A stretch of 64,000 nucleotides of DNA from Papio anubis (taxonomy: Eukaryota > Chordata > Mammalia > Primates > Cercopithecidae). The position numbers and the translations under genes are program-made. Where the stretch lies: NCBI RefSeq assembly GCF_008728515.1, contig NC_044980.1, positions 56,835,680 through 56,899,679 on the forward strand, in the 5' to 3' direction. Shown here one piece after another: positions 33,086-43,343 of the stretch. The first letter of the stretch is position 1. Each line of letters starts with the position of its first letter. A model generated the notes under the pieces. The model searched no databases. It saw only the letters and a program-made list of their open reading frames with translations, and had not been told where the DNA came from.

Positions 33086-33955
33086 AAGCAGAGAAACCAA
33101 GGACTGCAACTATAGAACGTGACTTAGGGAGAATTCACAGATTAATTATGATACATTGTCAACATTACTATTTCTGGGTAGTGTCCACTGTGCTCCCATA
33201 ACGTCCAGGTATTCCTGCACCTGAAGAAGTATGAGCACAATTGATGGGTTTCTTAGCAGTCCAAGGCAGAGAATGATGTATCACAGTAATTTCAAACTGT
33301 GTCCCATAGACCCAGAGCTTCCATGGAGCTCTCCCTGGTGTCTGCTCTGCAGATGGAGTGGACTGCATACATGAGGCTCCACCCTCCATCTCTACTTCTG
33401 GCACATCAAGTTGCTACTAAGAATTGTCTCGATAATTGCCGCTCATTTTTTCTATAGTTTCTTATGACGTCGAGTTACTCTACCACATTTATAGACTACA
33501 TATAAATACAGCCCACTCCAGCTTAGAATGTGTGCACATATGTAGCTATGTTTGGAATTTCAAATACTTTTTCCTAAAATAATATCAAGGTAGTTAGAAC
33601 TTCAGACCAGCCTATACAATCCCACTTAACCATAATGTACCTGAAATAAGATTCTATGCTAACAATAACTAAATTAGAAACTAGGCACCACTTATAACAA
33701 AATTTCAACAGAAAAATGTATTCCTGTTCCCATCTGAAATGCAGGAAACACATCTTATCTCCTTACGGTAAGATCCAAGACTCCCCTTCCTCACACCATA
33801 ACTACATTCCAGGGAAGGAAAGAGAGTGTCTTTGCCATTTATGAGCTACTGCTGGTGTTCATTGTAGAAAAATGAAGTTAACATTTTCTATTCTCTATGG
33901 AGGGGCAGGGATGGGCCCAATGAAGATAAATGAAGGAAGGTTGAATAAAGAGTTT
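33086..33955. other. Unassigned sequence
   Basis: No named repeat or gene seen. Confidence 0.4.
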
Positions 33956-34264
33956 TCTTTTTCTTTTTTGAGACAGAATCTTACTCTGTTGCCCAAGCTG
34001 GAGGGCAGTGGCACAATCACTGCTCATTGCAGCCTTGATCTCCCTGGGCTCAGGTGATCCTCCAACCTCAGCCTCCTGAGTAACTGGGACCACAAGCACA
34101 CTCTACCACATCTGGCTAATTTTTATTTTTTAGTTTTAGTTTTATGTTAGAGATGGGGTTTTGCTGTAGCTCAGGCTGGTCTTCAACTACTGGGCTCAAG
34201 TGATTTGCTCACCTCAGCCTCCCAAAGTGCTGAGATTACAGGCATGAGCCACTGTACCTGGCCC
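33956..34264 (-). mobile_element. AluJ-type SINE, antisense
   Basis: T-rich start, gagacagaatcttactctgt, attgcagccttgatctccct, and end gccactgtacctggcccttg. Diverged, with a ttagttttag insertion in the middle A-rich part. Confidence 0.92.
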
Positions 34265-34319
34265 TTGATAGGTTTTTCATTTGGGATTTTTTTAGGGGGG
34301 GTGCTTTTCTTGTTTTGTT

Positions 34320-34887
34320 TTTTTTTTTCAGCTTTATTGAGGTATGTTGACAAACAAAAAATTATATATGTTTAAGATGTACAATGTGGGCTTTTAACAT
34401 AGCCGTATGCTTATGTAATGATTTCTATAATTAAGCTAATTGACATATCCATCATTTGACATAGTTAACAATTTGTGTGTGTGTGCGCTAAGATCTACTC
34501 TCTTAGCAAATATCAAGTATATAATAGATTATTATTAACTATAGTGAGATCTCTAGAAATTATTCATCTTATACTTGAAAGTTTGCACCCTTTGACCAAC
34601 ATCTCACCTTTTCCCCCACCATTCTGCTAGCCCCTGGCAACCACCATTCTGCTTTCTGTTACTCTAAGTTTAACTTTTTTAGATTCCACATATAAGTGAT
34701 ATTACACAATATTTGTATCTATTGTGTCTGACTTATTTCACTTAGCATGATGTCTTTCAAGTTCATCCACATTATCCCAAAGGGCAGGATTTTCTTCTTT
34801 TTTAAAGCTGAATAATATGCCATTCTTACAGGGGAGTAGACAGCAAGAGATCATAATTTCTTTATCCATTCATCCTTCAATGGACAC
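34320..34887 (-). mobile_element. L1M, antisense, piece 1 of 5 (3' UTR and ORF2 end)
   Basis: Begins after a T-run with cagctttattgaggtatgtt, then ccctggcaaccaccattctg, gattccacatataagtgata and tccattcatccttcaatgga. It stops at a MaLR LTR and resumes at 35,277. See the nested-insertion finding. Confidence 0.88.
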
Positions 34888-35271
34888 TGACATGGTTTGA
34901 CTCAGTTTCCCCACCCAAATCTCCTAGTGAATTATAATCCCCATATATTGGAGGAGAAGTCTGGGGGGAGGTGATTGGATCATGGGGGTGGATTTCCCCT
35001 GTGCTATTCTCATGATGGTATGTTCTTACAAGACCTGATGGTTTAAAAGTGTGTGGCACTTCTCCGTTCTCTCACTCCCTCTCTCCTGCTCTGCCATGAT
35101 AAGAAGTACTTGCTTCCCCTTTGCCCTCTACCATGATTGTAGGTTTCCTGAGGCCTCCCAGTCATGCTTCCTGTTAGGCCTGTGGAACTATGAGTCAATT
35201 AAACCTCTTGTCTTCATCAATTATCCAGTCTCAGGTAGTTCTTTATAGTAGTGTGAAAATGGACTAATACA
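34888..35271 (+). repeat. Solo MaLR LTR (THE1D/MST-like), sense
   Basis: Starts TGACATGGTTTGACTC and ends GGACTAATACA. Contains ggtgattggatcatgggggt, a TATA-poor gatggtttaaaagtg and attaaacctcttgtcttc. Perfect 5-bp duplication gacac at 34883-34887 and 35272-35276. Without it the L1M reads caatggacacttatgttgtt. Confidence 0.93.
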
Positions 35272-35276
35272 GACAC

Positions 35277-35506
35277 TTATGTTGTTTCCATATCTTGGGT
35301 ACTATAATAATGCTGCAATGAATGTGGAAGGACAGATATCTCCCCAAGATACTGATTTCATTTCCTTTGTATATATACCCAGAAGTGGGATTACCTAGAT
35401 ATATGGCAATTCTCCTTTTAATTTTTTGAAGAATCTCCATACTGTTTTCCATAGTAGCTGTGCCAATTTACATTCCTACCAACAGTGTGCAAAGATTCCC
35501 TTTTCC
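35277..35506 (-). mobile_element. L1M, antisense, piece 2 of 5
   Basis: Continues the reversed ORF2: tgctgcaatgaatgtggaag, ccccaagatactgatttcat, catactgttttccatagtag, and ends at gtgtgcaaagattccctttt. Interrupted by an L1PA insertion whose duplication is part of this sequence. Confidence 0.88.
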
Positions 35507-35508
35507 AC

Positions 35509-36396
35509 CTAGGTAGTACCATTCAGGACATAGGCATGGGCAAAGACTTCATGTCTAAAACACCAAAAGCAACAGCAGCAAAAGCCAAAATTGACAAATG
35601 GGATCTCATTAAACTAAAGAGCTTCTGCACAGCAAAAGAAACTACCATCAGAGTGAACAGGCAACCTACAGAATGGGAGAACATTTTTGCAATCTACTCA
35701 TCTGACAAAGGGCTAATATCCAGAACCTACAAAGAACTCAAACAAATTTACAAGAAACAAACAAACAACCCCATCAAAAAGTGGGCAAAGGATATGAACA
35801 GACATTTCTCAAAAGAACACATTCATACAGCCAACAGACACATGAAAAAATGCTCATCATCACTGGCCATCAGAGAAATGCAAATCAAAACCACAATGAG
35901 ATACCATCTCACACCAGTTAGAATGGCGATCATTAAAAAGTCAGGAAACAACAGGTGCTGGAGAGGATGTGGAGAAATAGGAACACTTTTACACCGTTGG
36001 TGGGATTGTAAACTAGTTCAACCATTATGGAAAACAGTATGGCGATTCCTCAAGGATCTAGAACTAGATGTACCATATGACCCAGCCATCCCATTACTGG
36101 GTATATACCCAAAGGATTATAAATTATGCTGCTATAAAGACACATGCATACATATGTTTATTGCAGCACTATTCACAATAGCAAAGACTTGGAATCAACC
36201 CAAATGTCCATCAGTGACAGATTGGATTAAGAAAATGTGGCACATATACACCATGGAATACTATGCAGCCATAAAAAAGGATGAGTTTGTGTCCTTTGTA
36301 GGGACATGGATGCAGCTGGAAACCATCATTCTTAGCAAACTATCACAAGAACAGAAAACCAAACACCGCATGTTCTCACTCATAGGTGGGAACTGA
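35509..36396 (+). pseudogene. L1 ORF2p C-terminal region, uninterrupted
   Basis: The open frame extends from 35,485 (first nine residues come from target DNA) to 36,396, giving about 295 residues of ORF2p without stop or frameshift. The cysteine-rich motif is intact: a C-X3-C-X7-H-X4-C pattern in CWRGCGEIGTLLHRWWDC, encoded near 35,957-36,010. Endonuclease and reverse transcriptase domains are absent, so the fragment is not a functional retrotransposon. No promoter is visible. The ATG at 35,485 lies in the flanking L1M, so expression is not expected. Confidence 0.88.
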
Positions 36397-36612
36397 ACAA
36401 TGAGATCACTTGGACTCAGGAAGGGGAACATCACACACAGGGGCCTATCATGGGGAGGGGGAGGGGGGAGGGATTGCATTGGGAGTTATACCTGATGTAA
36501 ATGACGAGTTGATGGGTGCAGCACACCAACATGGCACAAGTATACATATGTAACAAACCTGCACGTTATGCACATGTACCCTACAACTTAAAGTATAATA
36601 ATAATAAATAAA

Positions 36613-36622
36613 TTTTAAAAAA

Positions 36623-36653
<31 letters not shown>

Positions 36654-36655
36654 AA
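36613..36655. repeat. (AAAT)n tail microsatellite of the L1PA copy
   Basis: About nine aaat units at the end of the L1 A-rich tail. Confidence 0.95.
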
Positions 36656-36676
36656 AATAAAAAGATTCCCTTTTCC

Positions 36677-36943
36677 CCACATCATCACCAACACTTGTTA
36701 TCTCTTGGCCTTTTGATAATAGCTAACCTAACAGGTATGAGGTGATATTTTATTGTGGTTTTAATTTGTATTTCCCTGATGTTGAGCACCTTTCCATGTA
36801 ACTGTTGGTCATTTGTATGTCTTCCTTAGAAAAAGTGTATATTGAGGTCTTTTGACTATTTCCTATTTGGGTTAGTGGTTTTTGCTCTTGAGTTGTACGG
36901 GTTCCCGATATTTTGGATATTATCCTTTCTCAAAAATATGATG
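36677..36943 (-). mobile_element. L1M, antisense, piece 3 of 5
   Basis: ccacatcatcaccaacactt, ggtatgaggtgatattttat, tttgtatttccctgatgttg and gttcccgatattttggatat continue the reversed ORF2. It stops at an older LTR near 36,944. Confidence 0.87.
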
Positions 36944-37531
36944 TGATGATTAATTTTAGTTGTCAGCTTGACTAAATTAAATGATACCTAGATTGCTGAT
37001 AAAGCATTATTTCTGGGTGTGTCTGTGAGGGTGTTTCCAGAAGAGATTGACATGTGATCCAGTGGACTGAGTGGGTAAGGTTCACTCTCAGTGTGGGCAG
37101 ACACCACCCAATTAGCTGAAGACCTGGATAGAACAATCAAAAAAAAAAAAAAAAAAAACCAGAGGAGATGTTAATTTGCCCTCTCTCTCCTGGAGCTGAG
37201 ACACCCATCTTCTCCTGTCCTTGGACATCAGAACTCCAGGCTCTTCAGCCTTGAGCTTCATTACTTGCACCAGTGGTCCCCCACTCAGGCCTTCAGCCTT
37301 GATCTGAGAGTTACACCTTCAGCTTCCATGGTTCTGAGGCCTTCAGACTTGGACTGAGCTGAACAACCAGCCTCTCTGTTTCCCCAGCTTGCAGACAGCT
37401 TATCAAGAAACTTAGCCTCCATAATCACAGGAGCTAATTCCTCTAATAATTCCCCTCTCCTCTATCTATCTTTCTAGCAATCTATCTATCTATATCCTAT
37501 TGGTTCTGCCTCTCTGGAGAACCCTGACTCA
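36944..37531 (+). repeat. Old LTR-type repeat (ERVL class likely), sense
   Basis: tgatgattaattttagttgt, cagcttgactaaattaaatg, tatttctgggtgtgtctgtg, gggtgtttccagaagagatt and the end tctctggagaaccctgactc. The same family lies split at 41.7-43.0 kb. It contains a 20-A run (37,139-37,158) and ctat repeats near 37,480. Family name not certain. Confidence 0.65.
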
Positions 37532-37871
37532 TATATATAGTTTGCAAATATTTTTTCCTACTCCATAGGTTGCTTTTTCATTTTATTATTATTATTTTTT
37601 GCTGCACAGATGCTTTTTAGTTTTAAATGGTCTCACTTGTTTAATTTTGCTTTTGTTGCATGTGTTTTCAGTGTCATATACAAAAAAAAGTCATTGCCAA
37701 AACCAAGATCAAGGAGTCTTGTTCCATATATTGTCTTCTAGAAACCTTATGGTTTCAGGTCTTACATTTAAGTCTTTAGTCTATTTTGAGTTTATTTTTG
37801 TGTGTGGTATAAGATAAGTGTCCAATTTCATTCTTTTGCATGTGGATATCCAGTTTTCCCAATACCATTTA
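37532..37871 (-). mobile_element. L1M, antisense, piece 4 of 5
   Basis: gtttgcaaatattttttcct, gatgcttttt, tttgcttttgttgcatgtg, cattgccaaaaccaagatca and ttccaataccattta-like wording (read as pieces) continue the L1. It stops at the MST element. Confidence 0.87.
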
Positions 37872-38297
37872 TGGTATAGTTTGGATAAGTGTCTCCTCTA
37901 AATCTCATGTTGAAATGTAATCCCCAATGTTTGAGGTAGGACCTTCTGGGAGGTGATTGGATCATGGAGGAGTGAATCCTTCATGAATGGCTTGAGTCAC
38001 CCCCTTGGTGATAAGTGAGCTCTCGCTCTGAGTTCACATGAGATATGGTCGTTTAAAAGTATGTGACACCTCCCCCAACCCATTCTCTCTCTCTTGCACC
38101 TGCTTCTGCCATGTGACGTGTTTGATCCCCCTTGGCCTTCTGCCATGATTATAAACTGCCTGAGGCCTCCCCAGAAGCAGGTGCCAGCATTATGCTTTCT
38201 GTACAGTCTGCAGAACTGTGAACCAATTAAACCTCTTTTCTTATAAATTACGCAGTCTCAGGTATTTCTTTATAGCAAGCAAGAATGGTATAATACA
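37872..38297 (+). repeat. MST 5' LTR
   Basis: tggtatagtttggataagtg, aatctcatgttgaaatgtaa, tccttcatgaatggcttgag, ccagaagcaggtgccagcat, attaaacctcttttcttata and the end tggtataataca. Confidence 0.9.
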
Positions 38298-39878
38298 GAA
38301 AATAGGTACCAGGTGTGAGGTATTGCTACAAAGATACCTAAAAATGTGGAAGCAACTTTGGAACTGGGTAATAGCTAGAGGTTGGAAGAGTTTGGAGGGC
38401 TCAGAAGAAGACAGGAAGATGAAGGAAGTTTTACAGCTTCTTAGAGACTGGTTAAATGGTTGTGGCCAAAATGCTGGTAGAGATATGGACAGTGAAGTCC
38501 AGGCTGATGAGGTCTCAGATGGAAATGAGGAACTTATTGGGAACTGAAGCAAAGCAAAGATCACCTCTGTTATTCCTTAGAAAAAATCTTGGCTGTATTG
38601 TGTCCATGCCCTAGGGATCTGTGGAAGTTTGAAATAAAGGGTGATGATTTAGGGAAGAAATTTCTAAACAGCAAAGCTTCAAGATGTGGCCTACATTCTT
38701 TTAAGAACCTCTGCTCAGATGCAGGAGCAAAGAAATGACTGTAAGTTGGAATTTATATTTAAAAGGGAAGCAGAGGGTAAAGGTTTGGAAAGTCTGCAGC
38801 CTGGCCTTGTGGCAGAGAAAGAAAACGTTTTTCGGGAAGAGGAACTCAAGCAGGCTGTGGACTAACTACTTGCTAGAGATATTTGCATAATTAAAAACGG
38901 ACCAAGTGCTCCTCACCAAGACAATAGAGAAAAGGCCTCAAAGACATTTCAGAGACCTTTGTGGCAGTCCCTTCCATGACAGGCCCAGAGGCTTAGGGGG
39001 AAAGAATGGTTTCATGAGTCAGGCCCAGGGCCCTACTACTCTGCATAGCCTCAGGACATTACTCCCTGAATCCAAGCTGTTCCAGCACCATCTGTGTCTC
39101 AAAGGAGACCAGGTACAGCTCAGGCTGTCCCTTTGGAGAATGCATAAACCTTGCTGACTTCCAGGCGTAGGTAAGCCTGTAGTCACACAGAGTATAAGAG
39201 TTAATAATGCTTGTCAGCCTCCTGCTAGTTTCAGAGGCTATATAAGAAAACCTGGGTGTCCAGACAGAAGCCTGCCACAGGGCAGAGCCCCCACAGAGAA
39301 ACCTCAACTAGGGAAGTGCAGGAGGGAAATGTGGGGTTGGTACTCCCACACAGTCCTCACTGGGGCACTGCCTAGTGGAACTCTGAGAAGGGAACTACCA
39401 GCCACTAAACCCCAGAACTGTAGAGCCACAGGAAGCTATCACCCTGTGCCTAGAAAAGCCACAGTGCTCAGCAACCTGTAGAAGAAGACATGGGGGCTGA
39501 ACCCTGCAAAGCCACAGGAGCAGAGCTGCCCAAGGCCTTGAGAGCCCATCCCTCACACCAGTGTGCCCTGGATGCACACCATGGAGTCAAAGGAGACTAT
39601 TTTAGAGCCTTAAGATTTAAGGACTGTCCAATTTCTCTTTTTGAAATGGACATGTTTACCCAATGCCTACATCCCCCATTGTATCTTGGAAGTAACTAAC
39701 TTAGTTTGATTTTACAGGCCTGTAGGTGGAAGGAACTCATTTCCAGAACAGACTTGGGACATTGGACTTTGACTTTTGAGTGATGCTAAAACAAGTTGAG
39801 ACTTTTGGGAGTCTATTGAGAAGGAATAATTGTATTTTGAAATGTGAGAACATGAGATTAGAGGAACCAAGGTCAGAA
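38298..39878 (+). mobile_element. MST internal region
   Basis: ataggtaccaggtgtgaggt, atgtggaagcaactttggaa, gtttggagggctcagaagaa parallel 2485-2590 in the THE1 copy. Open frames stay below 110 codons and resemble no retroviral protein, in line with the non-coding nature of MaLR interiors. Confidence 0.87.
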
Positions 39879-40291
39879 TGATATAGTTTGAATATGTGTC
39901 CCCTGTAAATCTCATGTTGAAATGTAATCCTCAATGTTGGAGGTGGGAACTGCTGGAAGGTGATTGGATCCCCTCATGAATGGCTTTGGCCATCCCCTTG
40001 GCGATAAGCGAGTTCTTCCTCCAAGTTCACAGAGATCTGGCCATTTAAAAGTGTGTGGCACCTCCCGCCCACCCACTCTCTCTCTCTTGCTCCTGCTTTC
40101 GATACGTGATATGCCTGTTCACCCTTTGCCTTCTGCCATGATTGTAAGCTTCCTGAGGGCTCCCCAGGAGCAAACGGTGGCACTATGCTTCCCGTACAGT
40201 CTACAGAACTGTGAGCCAGTTAAACCTGTTTTCTTATAAATGACCTAGTCTCAGGTATTTCTTTATAGCAATGCAAGAATAGCCTAATACA
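39879..40291 (+). repeat. MST 3' LTR
   Basis: tgatatagtttgaatatgtg at the start and agcctaataca at the end. Lacks about 15 bp present in the 5' LTR after ggtgattggatc. The 5' LTR starts with the mutated TGGTATAG. Confidence 0.9.
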
Positions 40292-40297
40292 CATTTA

Positions 40298-40405
40298 TCA
40301 ATAATTCATGTATCCATTCATAAAAAGATTATATTTTCCCATTGTGGATTCTTGGCACCTTTGTCAAAGATTAGTTGAACATATATGCATGTGTTTGCTT
40401 TCTTC
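40298..40405 (-). mobile_element. L1M, antisense, piece 5 of 5
   Basis: tcccattgtggattcttggc, acctttgtcaaagattagtt and gaacatatatgcatgtgttt continue the ORF2 sequence exactly where piece 4 stopped. Confidence 0.8.
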
Positions 40406-40505
40406 TAGTTTAACCCACAATGGCGTTAACTCCTTTTCTTTTTTCCTATCAGCCCTAGAAATGGGCCTACCCATTTCCCCTTCCAAGGATTTTGACTACC
40501 AGCAT

Positions 40506-40892
40506 ATTAGTTGGCTAGGGCTGCCATAATAAAATGCCACAGATGGGTGAGTTAAACAATAGAAATGGAGGCTGGAAGTCCAAGATCAAGGTACCTGCAG
40601 CTTTGGTTTCCTCTGAGGCCTCTCTCCTTGGTTGACAGATGGCCAGCTTCTTGTGACTTCTTCATGTGGTCTTTCTTCTGTGCATGCACACCCCTGGTGT
40701 CCCTCATGCATCCAGATGTTCTCTTCCTATTAGAACACAGTCAGATTAGCTAAGAACCCACCCTGGAAGCCTCATTTTAACTTAATCACCTCTTGAATAG
40801 CCTTATCCCCCAAAACAGTCACATTCTGAGATACTGAGGGTGAGGACTTTAGCACAGAAACGTGGTGAGGGACACAGTTCAGCCCATAATAG
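40506..40892 (-). repeat. MLT1-type MaLR LTR, antisense
   Basis: tattagttggctagggctgc, ggctggaagtccaagatcaa, ctgaggcctctctccttggt, cattttaacttaatcacctc, acagtcacattctgagatac and ttcagcccataata. Confidence 0.8.
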
Positions 40893-41679
40893 GCAGTAAT
40901 GCGAAGGAAGCGAGCAGGGTACTTATGTCCTCACACACTGTACTAGGCCACAAGGTCCTTTTGGATGATTAATAAACACACATGCACACACACAAACTTG
41001 GCATTTGCCACTTAAAATCCATTTGCCCTTTATTTGGTTCCTAGTTCTCTGGGCTCAGAGATTCTGGGAAAATGTCTGAGAGAGAGGGAGAGAGAGACCT
41101 AGAGAGAGAGAGCGCATGCTCAGAGATACAGTAGTGCCCTGGGCCCCTCCTGTACTTTGACTAATACTTTATAATCTTAATTCCTTCTCTCCCAACTTCA
41201 CTTGAGGCCACCACCTGTATTTTCACTGGTAGTAGCTAGACTCAGGTTCCTCATGAGGCCAGAAAAAAATCCATATAAAGCTGATTTCTCACCCTTCTTG
41301 CTTGTTGGTGACTCAAGAAGCAATTATATCACACTTTTGGACTGACTGACAAAGAACTGGTGTCAGGCCATTCCGAATGACAACCTTTCAATTCTGAAGA
41401 AACTGACCCAACTGACCAGATTCAGACCAAGTCCAGATGCCAAAGCCCAAACCCTCAATAACTGCACTAGAGCCAAGAAGAGCCTGGAACTTGCTGACAA
41501 CCCCTGAGTCTGCAGAGCCAACAGTGACTAGAATGTTACCCTTGCACAACAGGGTGTTAGAATGAGCCTTTCCTTGCCTCTGTGTCTACTAAAGCACCAG
41601 TATGACAGATATCAGGATATCAAATGTGGTCAAGTTCCCTCACCCCCAAATGCAGAATGAAGGAGGACCTTATTAAACG
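40893..41679. other. Unassigned sequence with (GA)n
   Basis: A GA-rich microsatellite lies at about 41,077-41,113. The rest has no named feature. Confidence 0.4.
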
Positions 41680-41785
41680 TGCAGCAGTTAATTTTGTGTC
41701 CACTTGGACAGGCTACAGTACCCAGATAGTTGGTCAAACAGTACTCTAGATGTTTCAGTGAAAGTATTTTTTAGATGAGATTAAC
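41680..41785 (+). repeat. Old LTR-type repeat (same family as 36,944), piece 1 of 3
   Basis: gcagttaattttgtgtccac, agatagttggtcaaacagta, ttagatgagattaac. Broken by an Alu at 41,786. Confidence 0.6.
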
Positions 41786-42084
41786 TTTTTTTTTTTTTTT
41801 TTGAGGCAGAATCTCGCTCTGTCATACAGGCTGAAGTGCAGCGGCACAATCACTGCTCACTGGAGCCTCGACCTCTTGGGCTTAAGTGATCCTCCTACCT
41901 CAACCCCCCAGAGTAGCTGGGACTGCAGGCATGTGCCACCACGCCCAGCTAATTTTTGTAATTTTTGCAGAGATGGGGTCTCACCATGTTGCTCAGGCTG
42001 GTCTCGAACTCCTGGACTCAAATGATCCTCCCACCTCAGCCTCCCAAATTGCTGGGATTAAAGGTGTGTGTCACTGCACCCAGC
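41786..42084 (-). mobile_element. Alu SINE, antisense
   Basis: T-run, gaggcagaatctcgctctgt, reversed arms, end ttgctgggattaaaggtgtg then cactgcacccagc. Flanks tgagattaac (41,776-41,785) and tgagattgac (42,085-42,094) are the target duplication. Confidence 0.95.
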
Positions 42085-42094
42085 TGAGATTGAC

Positions 42095-42132
42095 ATTTAA
42101 ATCAGTAGACTTTGAGGACAGCAGATTACCCT
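42095..42132 (+). repeat. Old LTR-type repeat, piece 2 of 3
   Basis: atttaaatcagtagactttg and cagattaccct continue from 41,785. Confidence 0.6.
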
Positions 42133-42627
42133 TGTGAACCCCAAATATCTGAGACAGTTCTCCGTCAATTGAGGAAGTTTATTTTGCCAAAGTTAAGGAC
42201 ATGCGCCTATGACACAGCCTCAGGAGGTCCTGGCAACATGTGCCCAAGGTGGTCAGGGCCCAGCTTCATTTTGTGCATTTTAGGGAGACATGGGACATCA
42301 ATCAACATACATAAGATGTACATTGGTTCTGTCCTGAAAGGCAGGAGAACTCGAAGCATGAACAGGGCTTCCAGGTTATAGGTAGCTAAAAGACAAACAG
42401 TTGCATTCTTTTTCATTTCCGATTAGCCTTTCCAAAGGAGGCACGCAGATATGCATTTATCTCAGTGAGCAGAGGGATGACTATGAGTTCTGTCTGTCCT
42501 TTGTCCATCTTAGTAGCTTCTTTTTTTGGAATAGAATGGGAGGCAGGTTTGCCCTAAGCACTTCCCAGCTTGGTTTTTCCCTTTGGCTTAGTGATTTTGG
42601 GGTCCCAGGATTTATTTTCCTTTCACA
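42133..42627 (-). repeat. ERV1-type solo LTR, antisense
   Basis: tgtgaaccccaaatatctga, gaagtttattttgccaaagt, gcctcaggaggtcctggcaa, catgggacatcaatcaacat, gatatgcatttatctcagtg, gtgattttggggtcccagga, end tttcctttcaca. Starts TG and ends CA. The 4-bp flanks ccct/tcct (42,129-42,132; 42,628-42,631) fit the 4-bp duplication of gammaretrovirus-like ERVs. The reversed polyadenylation word is at tttatt near 42,180. Subfamily not determined. Confidence 0.75.
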
Positions 42628-42631
42628 TCCT

Positions 42632-42868
42632 TAATAATGTGGGTTGGCCTCATCCAATCAGTTGAAGGCTTTCATTAAAAAAACTAAAAATAAAAAAGAT
42701 TGACCTCCCCCGAGTAAGAAAAATTCTGCCAGCAGACCACGTTTGGACTTGAACTGCAATTTTTCCATCAGCCTCTAGCCTACCAGCCTATCCCTATCCG
42801 ATCAGATTTTGAACTCACCAAGTCTCCACAAATATGTGAGCCAATTCTTTAAATTCTCTCTCTCTCTG

Positions 42869-42950
<82 letters not shown>

Positions 42951-42980
42951 CTGTTTCTCTGGAAAACCCTTACTAATACA
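42632..42980 (+). repeat. Old LTR-type repeat, piece 3 of 3, with dinucleotide expansion
   Basis: taataatgtgggttggcctc, atccaatcagttgaaggctt, caaatatgtgagccaattct, then the microsatellite, then gtttctctggaaaaccctta and ctaataca. Confidence 0.6.
42854..42949. repeat. Compound (CT)n(GT)n microsatellite, about 95 bp
   Basis: CT with a few GT interruptions at 42,854-42,915, then about 17 pure GT units at 42,916-42,949. Longest microsatellite in the window and a likely polymorphic marker. Confidence 0.97.
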
Positions 42981-43046
42981 AGACTCATCAATGAAATCAC
43001 AGATACAGAGGGGAACAGAAAATAATTTCACAAAAAGACTTTTTTG

Positions 43047-43343
43047 AGGCCAGGTGCAGTGGCTTACGCCTATAATCCCAGCACCTTGGGAAGCCAAGGC
43101 AAGTGGATCACTGGAGGTCAGGAGTTCAAGACCAGCTTGGCCAACATGGTGAAACCCCGTCTCTACCAAAAATACAAAAATTGGCCAGGTGTGGTGGTGC
43201 ACGCCTGTCGTCCCAGCTACTCTTGGAGTCTGAGAAAGGAGAATCGCTTGAACCCGGGAGGCAGAGGTTGCAGTGAGCCGAGACTGTGCCACTGCACTCC
43301 AGCCTGGGTGACAGAGTGAGACTGTCTCAAGAAGAGAAAAAAA
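43047..43343 (+). mobile_element. AluS-type SINE, sense
   Basis: ggccaggtgcagtggcttac, ggtcaggagttcaagaccag, gaacccgggaggcagaggtt, ccagcctgggtgacagagtg. Short A/G tail. Confidence 0.94.

Larger units (their letters stand above)
35507..36660 (+). mobile_element. 5'-truncated L1PA copy, sense (1.15 kb)
   Basis: The ends are fixed by a perfect 16-bp duplication aaagattcccttttcc (35491-35506 and 36661-36676). It begins inside ORF2 and runs through TGA at 36,394-36,396, a 3' UTR with a G-rich block (36,456-36,472) and a tail of AAAT units. Wording is L1PA, older than the human-specific L1 group (aacaaacctgcacgttatgc). The insertion is into L1M in opposite orientation. Confidence 0.96.
37872..40291 (+). 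mobile_element. MST-type MaLR element with both LTRs (about 2.4 kb)
   Basis: LTRs of 426 and 413 bp flank an internal region of 1,581 bp. The word cattta precedes the 5' LTR (37,866-37,871) and follows the 3' LTR (40,292-40,297). Orientation is the same as the THE1 element at 2.1 kb, and the internal regions are plainly homologous. Inserted into the antisense L1M, which resumes at 40,298. Confidence 0.93.

Noticed and set aside
32769..33122. 117-codon frame over a GC-rich stretch
   Set aside because: The sequence belongs to a dispersed repeat with an opposite copy at 63.8 kb.
35485..36396. 303-codon open frame as a possible gene
   Set aside because: It is the L1 ORF2 C-terminus inside a 5'-truncated L1PA with a 16-bp target duplication. 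The first codons are flanking DNA.
42849..43292. 147-codon minus-strand frame with RERE and THTH repeats
   Set aside because: It is a translation of an antisense-read Alu running into the CT/GT microsatellite.
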